Source: Paenalcaligenes suwonensis
Lineage (GTDB): Bacteria > Pseudomonadota > Gammaproteobacteria > Burkholderiales > Burkholderiaceae_B
Length of the DNA stretch: 64,000 bases
Assembly: GCF_011290505.1 (NCBI RefSeq)
Contig: NZ_JAANPV010000001.1
Coordinates: forward strand, 496,001-560,000
Direction: 5' to 3'
A model generated the notes under the pieces. It saw only the letters and a program-made list of their open reading frames with translations, did no database searches and was not told the origin of the DNA. The translations under genes and the position numbers were made by a program. Shown here one piece after another: positions 17,770-26,859 of this stretch. Position 1 is the stretch's first letter, and each line of letters starts with the position of its first letter.

Positions 17770-20037
17770 GTGACGTTCAAACCAACTTACCCCTTAAGCG
17801 CCGTAGCAGCAGCGTTATCGTGCTTGACACTGGCTGCCCCAGTATGGGCGCAGCCAGTGCAGCAGCTAGAAAGCATTAAGGTGATTAGTACTGCCGAAGA
17901 AGAATTAAAAGAATCTTTAGGCGTATCTATCATCACTTCTGACGATATAGAGAAAAATCCATCCGTTACAGATCTTACCGATATCTTGCGTAAAGAGCCG
18001 GGGGTAAATCTTACTGGCAGCGCGAATTCGGGTATGCGTGGTAACCGCAGACAAATTGATATTCGAGGCATGGGTCCAGACAACACCATGGTGTTGATTG
18101 ATGGTAAACCGGCTACCTCGCGTAATGCGTCACGCCAAGGTTGGACTGGTGAGCGTGATACGGATGGGGATACTGGCTGGGTTCCCCCTGAAGCCATTGA
18201 GCGGGTAGAGGTATTACGTGGGCCAGCAGCGGCTCGCTATGGCTCGGGCGCGATGGGTGGTGTGGTTAATATCATTACTAAACGCCCAACCGATGCGTTC
18301 CATGGCTCGGTGACAGCGTTTAGGCAAATACAAGAAGACGGTAAAGAGGGTGACAACTGGCGTACCAACTTTAACTTGTCAGGCCCCATTAGCGATCGCC
18401 TAGGGTTTAGGGTATATGGGGGCTATAGCAAGACACAACCTGACGCCATAGACATTAATAAAGGACGTGCACCCGAGAAAAACGGTTTCGTGGATGCTTC
18501 CGGTAAAACGGGTGTACGTGATAAATACATTAATGGTTTATTGGCGTTAGACCTTACACCAGAGCAGCGTGTAGAGCTGAGTTTTGGCAGCAGCAGAAAA
18601 AGCGATCTGTACTCGGGTGATACCCAAAACACCATTGGTAGCAGCACCGAAAATGGTGGCAACTTTATCCCTGTTTCTGAGCTATACAACTCTGAAACCA
18701 CCATTGTCTACCGTAATACCATAGGTCTAAGCCACCACGGCGACTGGTCATGGGGGACATCACGACTAGAAGCCAGCTATAGCCAGACGCGTAATAACCG
18801 GGGTACAGAAGGGCTATTTGGCGGCCCAGAGGGGGCATTCTTGTCGGGCCAAGGTACGTCAGGCCAAGACTTGCGTTACAACAGTGTGCTCAAAGAATCG
18901 CGGTTAGATGGTGAGGTCAATATTCCATTCATGGCGGGTGGCATGGACCAAATGCTAACAGTGGGTGGCGAGTTGCTGCATGAGTCGCTGAATGACCCTG
19001 GTAGTCTGCGTACGCTGATGGTGGGTGGCAATAGCTGGGAGCCGCCAGGTCTGGCTGGACGCAATGGCAAAACCAAAACCTCGTATACCAGTGGTGCGCT
19101 GTACGTAGAAAATAATATGCGCATCAGCCCTGACTTCACGCTGACGCCTACTATACGGTTTAATCAGCACGAGGAGTTTGGCTTTAATGTCAGCCCCGGC
19201 TTAACTGCTTCGTATGCGTTGGGTGATTTCTGGTCGGTAAAAGGGGGGATCGCCCGTGCGTACAAAACACCTAGCATGTATCAATCTAACCCTAACTATT
19301 TGTTGTATAGCCAAGGTATAGGTTGTCGCCCAGGTTACCCTGCTGGCGGGTGTTACTTACAGGGTAACGACGATCTAAAAAGCGAAACCAGCATCAACAA
19401 AGAAATTGGTATTGCCTACGACGATGGCGAGCTTAGTACCAGCCTGACCTATTTTCGCAATGATTACAAAAACAAAATCATGGCAGGGGTAGATTCCTAT
19501 GGCACGGTGACTAATGGCCGTGGCCCTGCCGATATCTTGAAATGGGAAAACACCCCTAAAGCGGTGGTGTCGGGCTTAGAGGGCAATCTGTTTATGCCTT
19601 TAAGCGACACGGTAGACTGGAACACCAACTTTACTTATATGTTGGAATCTAAGGATAAAACCTATAACCAACCGCTAAGCATTATTCCTAAGTACACCGT
19701 GAACAGCTATGTACGTTGGATGCCTACCGAAAAACTGACTTTGCAAGCTAACGTCACGTGGTACGGCAAACAAGAAGCGGCGGACTTTGATATTCGTAAA
19801 GGCACTGATGTGTCGGGCCCATCACTGAATCCTTACGCATTGGTAGGTTTTAGTGCGGGTTACGAGATTAGCAAAAATGTGTACATCAAAGCTGGTGTGA
19901 ATAATTTCTTTGATAAGAAGCTGTACCGTTATGGCTTAAGTAACGGTAACCAAGCCTCGGTGACAAACAGTGCGGGTGCGCGTACGTATAACGAGCATGG
20001 GCGCTCTTTGTTTGTGGATGTACGTGCGTCGTTCTAA
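17770..20037 (+). CDS. TonB-dependent siderophore receptor, FepA/PfeA/BfeA-like
   Basis: Outer-membrane gated porin for a ferric siderophore, probably of the catecholate type. From the GTG at 17770 it has a typical signal peptide ending in APVWAQ, a plug domain (about residues 40-165: SVTDLTDILRKEPGVNL, RQIDIRGMGPDNTMVLIDGKP, ERVEVLRGPAAARYGSGAMGGVVNIITKRP) and a 22-strand barrel ending with the C-terminal aromatic VDVRASF. The plug and the GWTGERDTDGDTGWVPPE insert are characteristic of FepA-type enterobactin receptors. The in-frame ATG at 17734 is rejected because it lies against the Fur box, leaving no room for a leader. A terminator follows. Expression is expected to rise under iron limitation. 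Confidence 0.9.
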   Translation: MTFKPTYPLSAVAAALSCLTLAAPVWAQPVQQLESIKVISTAEEELKESLGVSIITSDDIEKNPSVTDLTDILRKEPGVNLTGSANSGMRGNRRQIDIRGMGPDNTMVLIDGKPATSRNASRQGWTGERDTDGDTGWVPPEAIERVEVLRGPAAARYGSGAMGGVVNIITKRPTDAFHGSVTAFRQIQEDGKEGDNWRTNFNLSGPISDRLGFRVYGGYSKTQPDAIDINKGRAPEKNGFVDASGKTGVRDKYINGLLALDLTPEQRVELSFGSSRKSDLYSGDTQNTIGSSTENGGNFIPVSELYNSETTIVYRNTIGLSHHGDWSWGTSRLEASYSQTRNNRGTEGLFGGPEGAFLSGQGTSGQDLRYNSVLKESRLDGEVNIPFMAGGMDQMLTVGGELLHESLNDPGSLRTLMVGGNSWEPPGLAGRNGKTKTSYTSGALYVENNMRISPDFTLTPTIRFNQHEEFGFNVSPGLTASYALGDFWSVKGGIARAYKTPSMYQSNPNYLLYSQGIGCRPGYPAGGCYLQGNDDLKSETSINKEIGIAYDDGELSTSLTYFRNDYKNKIMAGVDSYGTVTNGRGPADILKWENTPKAVVSGLEGNLFMPLSDTVDWNTNFTYMLESKDKTYNQPLSIIPKYTVNSYVRWMPTEKLTLQANVTWYGKQEAADFDIRKGTDVSGPSLNPYALVGFSAGYEISKNVYIKAGVNNFFDKKLYRYGLSNGNQASVTNSAGARTYNEHGRSLFVDVRASF

Positions 20038-20047
20038 CTAAACGCCA

Positions 20048-20084
20048 GCCCAGAAAGCGTAGTTCTGCTTTCTGGGCATTTTTT
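20048..20084. terminator. Terminator between receptor and LysR genes
   Basis: Perfect 11-bp stem GCCCAGAAAGC (20048-20058) / GCTTTCTGGGC (20067-20077), followed by ATTTTTTG on the plus strand. Confidence 0.9.
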
Positions 20085-20132
20085 GCTCACCCATAGCGTG
20101 AAGCAATGGGGTAAAGGCGTAGCGCTAAGCAT

Positions 20133-21071
20133 TCACGCGTTGTCCTCAAACTTATGCACAGCCTGCGTGGATAAACCCTCGTCAGACGCTATAGGTTCAT
20201 TGGGGCTTAGTACCGCAATCAGCACACGGGCTAGGGTTTTAATCATAGGGTCGGTATTGGGGCGATGCAAAATTGCTAATTCAAATGCATCAATACTCGG
20301 TAGCCCCTGCGCTATTCCTAGTTCTATATGCTGATCCGTCACGGCACGACGGGGTAACAAGCTAATGCCCATGCCATGCGCCACGGCACCTTGTATGCCG
20401 CTTAAACTTGAGCTGGTAAAGCTAATACGCCAACGGCGACCTAGGGATTCAACCGCACTGATAATTTCCTCACGGTATACACCGCGATGGGGAAAAGTGA
20501 CGAGTGGAATAGGGTCTAGGTGAAATACCGGATGGCTGGCGCTATCTACCCACGCGGTGTGTTCAGGCAGTATGGCTACAGCGGGCCTATTGTGATGACG
20601 TTGCTTAATTAGGATGAGGTCTAACTCACCTTGGTCGTAGTCCAGCAAAAGGTCGCGACTTAGCCCGCTGGTGACCTCCAAACGTACCTGTGGGTAACGA
20701 CGATTAAACGATGCCAAGGCTTGCATGGTACGACCACTAGCAAAGTCTTCCGGCACACCTAACCGCACGGTGATGGTAATGGGGGCTCCCGATAAGGCTT
20801 CCGACATTTGGTCGTTTAGCATCAGCATCTGGCGGGCATAACCCAGCAGCGTTTGCCCCATCTCGGTGGTAGCAATGCCTTGGTTATTGCGTTCTAGCAG
20901 TCGATGCCCAGCTTGTTCTTCTAAGCGGCGTATTTTTTGGCTGATGGTAGATTGCGTGGAATGCAGGCGTGTAGCGGCACTGGTGAAGCTACCGCATTCT
21001 ACCACCGCGAGCAGTGCGCGCAACAAGTCTAGGTCATATAACAGTCTATTTGTTTTATCACTGCTGATCAT
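20133..21071 (-). CDS. LysR-type transcriptional regulator
   Basis: A LysR-family regulator of 312 residues from ATG 21071 (the frame is open to 21122). The winged helix-turn-helix is at the N-terminus (LLRALLAVVECGSFTSAA then STQSTISQKIRRLEEQ and LLERNNQGI), followed by the two-lobe effector domain (RLGVPEDFASGRTMQAL, LDLILIKQRHH, GVAHGMGISLLPRRAV). It is transcribed away from allE, with 354 nt between the two starts and two T-N11-A palindromes in the gap, so it most likely controls allE and itself. The effector is unknown; an allantoin or ureide intermediate would fit the target. Confidence 0.88.
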   Translation of the reverse strand: MISSDKTNRLLYDLDLLRALLAVVECGSFTSAATRLHSTQSTISQKIRRLEEQAGHRLLERNNQGIATTEMGQTLLGYARQMLMLNDQMSEALSGAPITITVRLGVPEDFASGRTMQALASFNRRYPQVRLEVTSGLSRDLLLDYDQGELDLILIKQRHHNRPAVAILPEHTAWVDSASHPVFHLDPIPLVTFPHRGVYREEIISAVESLGRRWRISFTSSSLSGIQGAVAHGMGISLLPRRAVTDQHIELGIAQGLPSIDAFELAILHRPNTDPMIKTLARVLIAVLSPNEPIASDEGLSTQAVHKFEDNA

Positions 21072-21122
21072 TGTGGTATAGGGATTCTGAATTGATAAAG
21101 GTACGGCCTGGCGATGCGTCAA

Positions 21123-21425
21123 GAACGAAAACCGCTAAACTCCAGTCACGGTTAAAGTTATAAAAAGTAGTTAAATAACAATATGATGTAGGGATAATTG
21201 GCTAAGATTCACGCTTGTCTGAATGCAAATAATATCCCACTATCATTCATTCATAAAATGAATGTACTAAATTAAAACATTTAATTTGCTAATGAATTGG
21301 TCTGCCGTTAAGGTGTAGTAGTCCCCGCGCATTGAAGCGACGGCGTGAAAAATGCCACTACGGCAAGCTTTACTCGTCCTACACAACGCGACAGGCGTTT
21401 CTATTGAATTTCTATCGGAATCGTT
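21123..21425. promoter_or_regulatory. Divergent LysR / allE control region
   Basis: The non-coding gap contains the twin palindromes listed next and A/T-rich promoter sequence on both sides. No other gene is visible. Confidence 0.6.
21248..21287. promoter_or_regulatory. Twin T-N11-A palindromes, probable LysR operators
   Basis: CATTCATAAAATGAATG (21248-21264, perfect 7-bp arms) and AAATTAAAACATTTAATTT (21269-21287, perfect 8-bp arms) each have a 3-nt centre. Both contain a centred T-N11-A, the LysR-type signature, and their centres are 22 nt apart, two turns of the helix. Confidence 0.6.
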
Positions 21426-22262
21426 ATGTCCAAAGTTAATTACTATGCTCCAGCTGGTGGTCATCCACCTCAGACACAGCTGTTGACTGACCGTGCCATG
21501 TTCACGGAAGCCTACGCGATCTTGCCTAAAGGTGTGTTGCAAGACATCGTGACCAGCTACTTGCCTTCATGGGAAAAAACCCGTTTGTGGGTACTGGCAC
21601 GTCCGTTGTCCGGTTTTGCGGAAACTTTCTCGCAATACATTGTGGAAGTGAGCCCCGGTGGCGGCAGTAACGATCCCGAGTCCAACCCCGAGGCAGAAGC
21701 CGTGGTGTTTGTGGTGGCGGGTCAGTTGGAACTGGAACTGAACGGCGAGAAACACACCATGGAAGAAGGTGGTTATGCCTTTATTCCTCCAGCAAGCAAA
21801 TGGAAACTGCACAACCGCACCAATGCGTTGGCTAGCTTCCACTGGATCCGTAAGCGCTACCAAGAAGTAGAAGGCGTGCCGCATCCTAAAGCGTTTGTGA
21901 CCAACGAAAAAGACGTAGAACCTATTGTGATGCCCGACACGGAAGGCCGTTGGAGCACCACACGTTTTGCTGATATGTCTGACATGAGTCACGACATGCA
22001 CGTGAACATCGTAAACTTTGAACCCGGTGGCGTAATTCCTTTTGCGGAAACTCACGTGATGGAACACGGTTTGTACGTGTTGGAAGGTAAAGCGGTATAC
22101 CGCTTGAACCAAGACTGGGTTGAAGTAGAAGCGGGTGACTTTATGTGGCTACGCGCATTCTGCCCACAAGCATGTTATGCCGGTGGTCCTAGTCGTTTCC
22201 GCTACTTGCTGTACAAAGATGTAAACCGTCATGCCAACCTGACGATTGGTGGCACGCGCTAA
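21426..22262 (+). CDS. allE: (S)-ureidoglycine aminohydrolase
   Basis: A bicupin enzyme of 278 residues that matches AllE (YlbA/UGHY), which releases ammonia from (S)-ureidoglycine to give (S)-ureidoglycolate, with a bound manganese ion. Two cupin domains are visible: the N-terminal one (EAVVFVVAGQLELELNGE, GGYAFIPPASKW) and the C-terminal, metal-binding one (FEPGGVIPFAETHVMEHGLYVLEG, VEAGDFMWLRAFCPQACYAGG) with the expected E, H and Q ligands. No other ureide-pathway gene lies nearby. The divergent LysR regulator is the probable controller. A terminator follows. Confidence 0.9.
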   Translation: MSKVNYYAPAGGHPPQTQLLTDRAMFTEAYAILPKGVLQDIVTSYLPSWEKTRLWVLARPLSGFAETFSQYIVEVSPGGGSNDPESNPEAEAVVFVVAGQLELELNGEKHTMEEGGYAFIPPASKWKLHNRTNALASFHWIRKRYQEVEGVPHPKAFVTNEKDVEPIVMPDTEGRWSTTRFADMSDMSHDMHVNIVNFEPGGVIPFAETHVMEHGLYVLEGKAVYRLNQDWVEVEAGDFMWLRAFCPQACYAGGPSRFRYLLYKDVNRHANLTIGGTR

Positions 22263-22289
22263 GACGCTGCAGTACTGATTCGCCGTGTC

Positions 22290-22330
22290 AAAAAAGCCTG
22301 GGCTCTGTGTAAGCAGACTCAGGCTTTTTT
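22290..22330. terminator. Bidirectional terminator, allE / membrane hydrolase
   Basis: AAAAAAGCCTG (22290-22300) pairs perfectly with CAGGCTTTTTT (22320-22330), giving A- and T-runs on the two sides suitable for both convergent genes. Confidence 0.85.
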
Positions 22331-22345
22331 GCTGGCACTCACCCT

Positions 22346-23434
22346 TTAATTAGGCGGTGAGTTCTCAGAAAGTTGAGCGTGGTAGGGCTCAGCCTGCATG
22401 CCTATGGTTTTTGCCCATTCTGCTAAAGGCAGGGGTGGAGTTGAGCGTAGCACCCTATTCATACCGGCCTTAATGAGTGCGAAATTATGCCAACCACCAT
22501 ATTTGTACGGGGTGACTTCGCGCCAGTTTTGCTGGGCATCTTGTTCGCCAACGACGAAGCGGAACGAATAGATCCCCGCACCTGCACCCATACGTAAGTC
22601 GCTTACGATCAACAAGTCGTCCTGCACATCAAAGCGTACCCAGTCGTTACTAAACCAGCGCAAGCGCTGCAGAGAGGTGGCGTCGGGCAGGTTATCGGCA
22701 AGGTGATGGTTGTTGGCAGCACAAAGATACTCGGACTCTGTCGTATCTAACAAACCGGTAATGACCTCGCAATCTACACCAGAGTTTGTGCGCACAATTG
22801 AGCGCCACAGCAGCGTGGTAAAGAGTTCAGGCGTAGTGAAGCTAGTCGTGGGCGTATAACCCAGTTGTTGCACCTGTGTCCGTGCTTGGGTATCTACATA
22901 CTGCTGTATGCCGACGGTAAGCGCTAAATAGGCGGTACTTAACCCCAAGGCCCAGTGGCAGGTTTTAATTACCCCATTGCGCCCGCCCCAGCCTAGCAAC
23001 AAAATGGTCGCTATCAGTAAAGGCAGGGTATAAATTGGATCAATAATAAAAATACTGGCCCACGCCTGCGGTATAGGCTCTAGCGGCCACATTAACTGCG
23101 TACCGTAGCTAGTAAAGGCATCCAGTAATGGATGGGTAATTAAGGTTAGCCACACAGCCAGAAATAACCGGCTAGCACCATAACGTGGGTCGGGTCGCCA
23201 TAATCGCCATAAGAAGGTCAGCAGCAGCGACAGCCCAGTCAGTACAAACAGAGAATGAGAGAACCCACGATGACTGGTCATGGCCAGAATGGGGTCCTGA
23301 TAGCGCATCACTACATCCAGATCGGGCAGCGTAGCCAGAACAGCGCCGACAACGGCGGCCTTACGGCCATGGTAACGACCAATCAAGCTGCCACAAATGC
23401 TGGCACCCAGAACGGCTTGGGTAAGAGAATCCAT
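22346..23434 (-). CDS. Membrane-bound metal-dependent hydrolase, YdjM/DUF457-like
   Basis: A polytopic inner-membrane protein of 362 residues from ATG 23434. It begins MDSLTQAVLGA and carries the family motifs DLDV (residues about 41-44), the HRGFSHS metal-binding motif and HPLLDAFTSYG, typical of the YdjM/YbcI predicted hydrolases. Four or five helices are followed by a C-terminal domain of about 170 soluble residues. The frame is open to 23752, but that would overlap the trhO start on the other strand and lacks similarity, so the internal start is preferred. In E. coli ydjM is LexA-regulated; I do not see a LexA box here. The substrate is unknown. Confidence 0.82.
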   Translation of the reverse strand: MDSLTQAVLGASICGSLIGRYHGRKAAVVGAVLATLPDLDVVMRYQDPILAMTSHRGFSHSLFVLTGLSLLLTFLWRLWRPDPRYGASRLFLAVWLTLITHPLLDAFTSYGTQLMWPLEPIPQAWASIFIIDPIYTLPLLIATILLLGWGGRNGVIKTCHWALGLSTAYLALTVGIQQYVDTQARTQVQQLGYTPTTSFTTPELFTTLLWRSIVRTNSGVDCEVITGLLDTTESEYLCAANNHHLADNLPDATSLQRLRWFSNDWVRFDVQDDLLIVSDLRMGAGAGIYSFRFVVGEQDAQQNWREVTPYKYGGWHNFALIKAGMNRVLRSTPPLPLAEWAKTIGMQAEPYHAQLSENSPPN

Positions 23435-23590
23435 AAACAACGCGGGGTATAATAAACGACAATGAGTGAGTATCCACCTTGGTCTATTGTACGGACCTTT
23501 TCTTGCGTTAACGCAAAGAGCCTGCAGTTTTACTGACATTGGCGGGGTGGATAACGTTATGATTCTACTTTTTCCTTCCTGACTAGCACC

Positions 23591-24610
23591 ATGGCCAAAT
23601 ACCTTGTCGCCGCCCTTTACCACTTTGCTGAACTCGACGATTACGTCAGTTTGCGTCAGCCGCTTTACGATTTCTGCGCTGAGCGTCAGATTATCGGTAC
23701 GTTGCTGCTTGCACGTGAAGGCATCAACGGCACGATTGCTGGCACCGAGCAAGGCATTAAAGAAGTCTTAGCGTATCTGCGCTCTGATCCTCGCTTAGCT
23801 AAATTGGTGCATAAAGAGTCGTGGGCAGACAGCATGCCGTTTTACCGCTTAAAGGTAAAACTGAAAAAAGAAATTGTGACCTTAGGTGTGCCTGACCTGA
23901 AAACGGCCGAAATGGTAGGTCAGTATGTGGCACCTGAAGACTGGAATGCGCTGATCGAATCCCCCGACGTGGTGTTGATTGATACCCGTAACGACTACGA
24001 AGTGGGCATTGGTACCTTTAAACACGCGATCAACCCCAAAACCGATAGTTTCTCGGAGTTCCCGGAATGGGTAGCCGAGCAACGTAAAGAAGGCGGTGTA
24101 TTGGCAGGCAACCCTCGTGTGGCGATGTTCTGCACAGGTGGTATTCGCTGCGAGAAATCCACGGCCTTTATGCGCTCTCAAGGGTTTGAGGATGTATACC
24201 ACTTGCAAGGTGGTATTTTGAAATATCTAGAAGACATCACCGAAGACAAAAGCTTGTGGGACGGTGAATGTTTCGTATTTGATGAGCGTGTGTCAGTAGG
24301 CCACGGTTTACGTCAAGGCGATTACACTTTCTGTCGTGCATGCCGTATGCCACTCAACGAAGCTGATCGCCATCACGAACATTATGAAGAAGGCGTTAGC
24401 TGCCGTCATTGCCATGACAAGCTGGATGCAGACAAAGTAGAACGTCTGCGCGAGCGTCAGAAGCAAGCGCAATTGGCACAAGAACGCCGCTCGCGTCACA
24501 TTGGTGCTCCGTTAAGTGAGCTGCGCGAGAGAAAGCATGCGTGGAGACAAGAGCAGGCCGAACGTTCACGTTTGGCACAAGAAAAAGCTGAGGCCGAGCG
24601 TAATCAGTAA
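23591..24610 (+). CDS. trhO: tRNA uridine-34 hydroxylase (rhodanese-like)
   Basis: TrhO (formerly YceA) makes 5-hydroxyuridine at tRNA position 34 in an oxygen-dependent way. The 339 residues include an N-terminal acylphosphatase-like domain (to about 110), a rhodanese domain with the active-site Cys181 in FCTGGIRCEKS, and a C-terminal cysteine cluster (CRACRMPL ... CRHCHD) likely to bind zinc. The last 50 residues are a charged Arg/Glu/Gln-rich helical tail, longer than the minimal family core. The ATG at 23591 begins the conserved MAKYLVAALYHF. Confidence 0.93.
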   Translation: MAKYLVAALYHFAELDDYVSLRQPLYDFCAERQIIGTLLLAREGINGTIAGTEQGIKEVLAYLRSDPRLAKLVHKESWADSMPFYRLKVKLKKEIVTLGVPDLKTAEMVGQYVAPEDWNALIESPDVVLIDTRNDYEVGIGTFKHAINPKTDSFSEFPEWVAEQRKEGGVLAGNPRVAMFCTGGIRCEKSTAFMRSQGFEDVYHLQGGILKYLEDITEDKSLWDGECFVFDERVSVGHGLRQGDYTFCRACRMPLNEADRHHEHYEEGVSCRHCHDKLDADKVERLRERQKQAQLAQERRSRHIGAPLSELRERKHAWRQEQAERSRLAQEKAEAERNQ

Positions 24611-24772
24611 ACCGCGTATACGCCTACAGCTATAGGCGCTTTTTAAGCGCTATGGTAAAACCGGATGAGCATCTTGTATGCCATCCGGTTTTCTTTTGCG
24701 GGTAGGTTAGCAAGGCAATGTAGGTCTTTGGTGGCCACGCTATATGCCGCACTAGTTGTTTTTGGAGTAATT

Positions 24773-25441
24773 GTGAGTTTGCCGATTTTGTATTCTTTCA
24801 GACGTTGTCCATATGCCATGCGAGCACGTTTGGCGTGGGCTGCCAGTGGGTTGCAGTGTGAGCTGCGAGAAGTAGTATTACGCGACAAACCGCAGGCACT
24901 ACGTGATGCGTCTCCCAAAGCGACAGTGCCTGTGCTTGTATTACCCACAGGGCAAATCATCGATGAAAGTATAGATGTGATGTATTGGGCCTTAGGCCAA
25001 AGCGATCCAGAAGGTCTGCTGCAGCCAGAGCATGAAGCAACGATACGTGATTTAGTGCGTGCGAATGACGGCCCCTTTAAAAAAGCGCTAGATAGGTATA
25101 AATATCCACAGCGTCATGAAGCCGAATTCGGTGAGCGCAGTGCGGAAAGTTATGCACAAGCACAACGTGAACTGGCGATGCAACACATTGCCGATTTAGA
25201 GGCACGCTTGCAATCGCATACCTATTTGTTGGGCGAGCGTATCAGCCTAGCAGATTTGGCCTTAGCGCCCTTTGTGCGCCAGTTTGCGCATACTAACGAC
25301 GAGTGGTTTGCGGCCCAGCATATACCCGCTGTGCAGCGCTGGTTAGCAGCGTTTGTGGCGTCGCCTAGGTTAGAGCGAGTGATGAGTAAGTATGAGCAGT
25401 GGCAGGAAGGGCAAGAGCCAGTGATTTTTCCGCCAGTTTAA
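24773..25441 (+). CDS. Glutathione S-transferase family protein
   Basis: A thioredoxin-fold N-domain (about residues 1-75) with RRCPYAMRARL, placing Cys12 in a CPY active site as in glutaredoxin-2-like and omega-type transferases, then the cis-Pro region TVPVLVL and the ES glutathione motif DESIDVM, and a helical C-domain with ISLADLALAPFVRQF. The GTG at 24773 follows GGAG at 5-nt spacing and starts exactly at the fold (222 aa). The frame extends to ATG 24665, but the added 36 residues are unlike the family. It could reduce glutathione mixed disulfides or dehydroascorbate. The 3' end faces composite repeat B. Confidence 0.82.
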   Translation: MSLPILYSFRRCPYAMRARLAWAASGLQCELREVVLRDKPQALRDASPKATVPVLVLPTGQIIDESIDVMYWALGQSDPEGLLQPEHEATIRDLVRANDGPFKKALDRYKYPQRHEAEFGERSAESYAQAQRELAMQHIADLEARLQSHTYLLGERISLADLALAPFVRQFAHTNDEWFAAQHIPAVQRWLAAFVASPRLERVMSKYEQWQEGQEPVIFPPV

Positions 25442-25464
25442 TGCGTGTGGGTAATTGCGGGGCT

Positions 25465-25960
25465 TAGAAACCGCCCATTTACTCACGACTGTTTGCCGTA
25501 GCCTAAGGACAGTTTCTCACTGGGTGTAGTGAGCTTTACAGCCTGCGTACTTACGACTGGACTGCATTAGCCTAAGGCTGCGAAAGTATTTTTTAATTTG
25601 TAAACCAAATAAAAAAACACTTCCATCCGCCTTTCCTTCATCGCATGCCACGGTCTTTGCGTCGGTGATTGCTGTTAGTTGTGCATACTTTTGAGCAAAA
25701 CAGCACGTGATGCAACGCAAGTTCTCCTGAACAGAGATCCTCTAGCTGGTTGTGCTTGAGTCAACCTCCTGCAGCGTAATAACAAGGTATGGACAATATG
25801 CTCTGATTTTGACTCGTTGCCACATAAGAAAGGGCGGTAAACCTATCAATTGCGATACCTCAGGGGAGGCGGAGGAAAACTTTTTTGATTTGGTGTCTCA
25901 AATCACAAAAAGTTGTTCCGCAGTCCCCCAGCGTGTGCGATGGATACACCCGCCAAAAAC
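25465..25960. repeat. Composite hairpin repeat, copy B, between convergent genes
   Basis: The 577 nt between the GST gene and fabI hold no gene but repeat the architecture of copy A in reverse. The left hairpin (25576-25631) has base GGCTGCG / CCGCC and a short loop TAAAC; the right one (25863-25928) has base GGGGAGGCGGA / TCCGCAGTCCCC, an A/T-rich upper stem and loop GTGTCT. The outer motif ACTCACGACTG..GCCGTAGCCTAAGG occurs at 25490-25508 and, diverged, at 25551-25578. The middle part is conserved in patches only (GTTGTGCATACTT; AAGAAAGGGC, then TAAACCTA). The fabI terminator lies just beyond the right end. Confidence 0.8.
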
Positions 25961-25990
25961 AACAAACCCCCAGTAAAAACCAGGGGTTTG
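25955..25990 (-). terminator. Intrinsic terminator of fabI
   Basis: On the minus strand CAAACCCC (25990-25983) pairs with GGGGTTTG (25970-25963), followed by a T-rich tail, 29 nt after the fabI stop. Confidence 0.8.
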
Positions 25991-26018
25991 CTAGCATTCT
26001 TACCTAACGCTAAGAAGC

Positions 26019-26804
26019 TTACTCAACCATACCTGCAGCAACACACGAGAAACCACCATCAACGTGAGTGATCTCGCCAGTGATACCCGCAGCTAAGTCG
26101 GACAACATAAACGCAGCCACGTTACCAACGTCTTCGATAGTCACGTTACGGCGAATAGGCGTTACGCTTTCCACATACTTCAGCAGCATGGAGAAGTCTT
26201 TAATACCACTGGCCGCCAGCGTTTTGATAGGACCAGCAGAAATACCGTTAGCGCGAATACCACGTGGGCCCAATGCCGCAGCCAAGTAACGCACGCTAGC
26301 TTCCAAGGATGCTTTAGCCAAGCCCATGGTGTTGTAGTTAGGTACAGCACGTTCAGCACCCAAGTAGGTCAGTGTCAGCACCGAGGCTTGACGACCTTCC
26401 ATCAATGGCAATGCCGCTTTAGCCAATGCAGGGAAACTGTAGGAAGAAATGTCGTGTGCAATTTTGAAGGCTTCACGAGACAAACCTTCCAAGAAGTCAC
26501 CCGCAATCGCTTCGCGTGGCGCAAAGCCGATAGAGTGCACCAGACCATCCAAACTGTCCCAGTGGGTACGCAGAGTGGCCATTGCATCGTCAATTTGCTG
26601 ATCTTCAGCTACATCCAGAGGGATAACGATGTTGCTGCCTAATTCGCTGGCGAATTCTTCCACACGCTCTTTAAAACGCTCGCCCACATAAGTAAGAGCA
26701 ATTTCTGCACCTTGCTGATGACAGGCTTGGGCGATGCCATAAGCAATGGAGCGATTGGAAATTACGCCGGTGATAAGAATGCGTTTGCCGGTGAGGAAAC
26801 CCAT
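26019..26804 (-). CDS. fabI: Enoyl-[acyl-carrier-protein] reductase (NADH)
   Basis: FabI reduces trans-2-enoyl-ACP in the last step of each fatty-acid elongation cycle. From ATG 26804 (preceded by AAGGAC) it is 261 residues, as in E. coli (262). The start [21 protein letters not shown], shown here as the start and Rossmann segment, gives the cofactor site, and [20 protein letters not shown] holds the catalytic Tyr and Lys. The frame is open to 26843, but those residues are not conserved. It is the last gene of a gloB-mltD-fabI series, 55 nt after mltD, and has its own terminator. Confidence 0.96.
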   Translation of the reverse strand: MGFLTGKRILITGVISNRSIAYGIAQACHQQGAEIALTYVGERFKERVEEFASELGSNIVIPLDVAEDQQIDDAMATLRTHWDSLDGLVHSIGFAPREAIAGDFLEGLSREAFKIAHDISSYSFPALAKAALPLMEGRQASVLTLTYLGAERAVPNYNTMGLAKASLEASVRYLAAALGPRGIRANGISAGPIKTLAASGIKDFSMLLKYVESVTPIRRNVTIEDVGNVAAFMLSDLAAGITGEITHVDGGFSCVAAGMVE

Positions 26805-26859
26805 GCTGAATAGTCCTTTCTTCTCTAAAAAATAACGTGCCAATTTACCAGGACGCGAC

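Noticed and set aside
23435-23752. N-terminal extension of the membrane hydrolase
   Set aside because: It is antisense to the trhO promoter and start, and the added residues have no likeness to the family, which starts MDSLTQA.
24665-24772. N-terminal extension of the GST-family protein
   Set aside because: The GTG at 24773 has a well-placed ribosome-binding site and starts at the thioredoxin fold; the extension is hydrophobic and not conserved in type.
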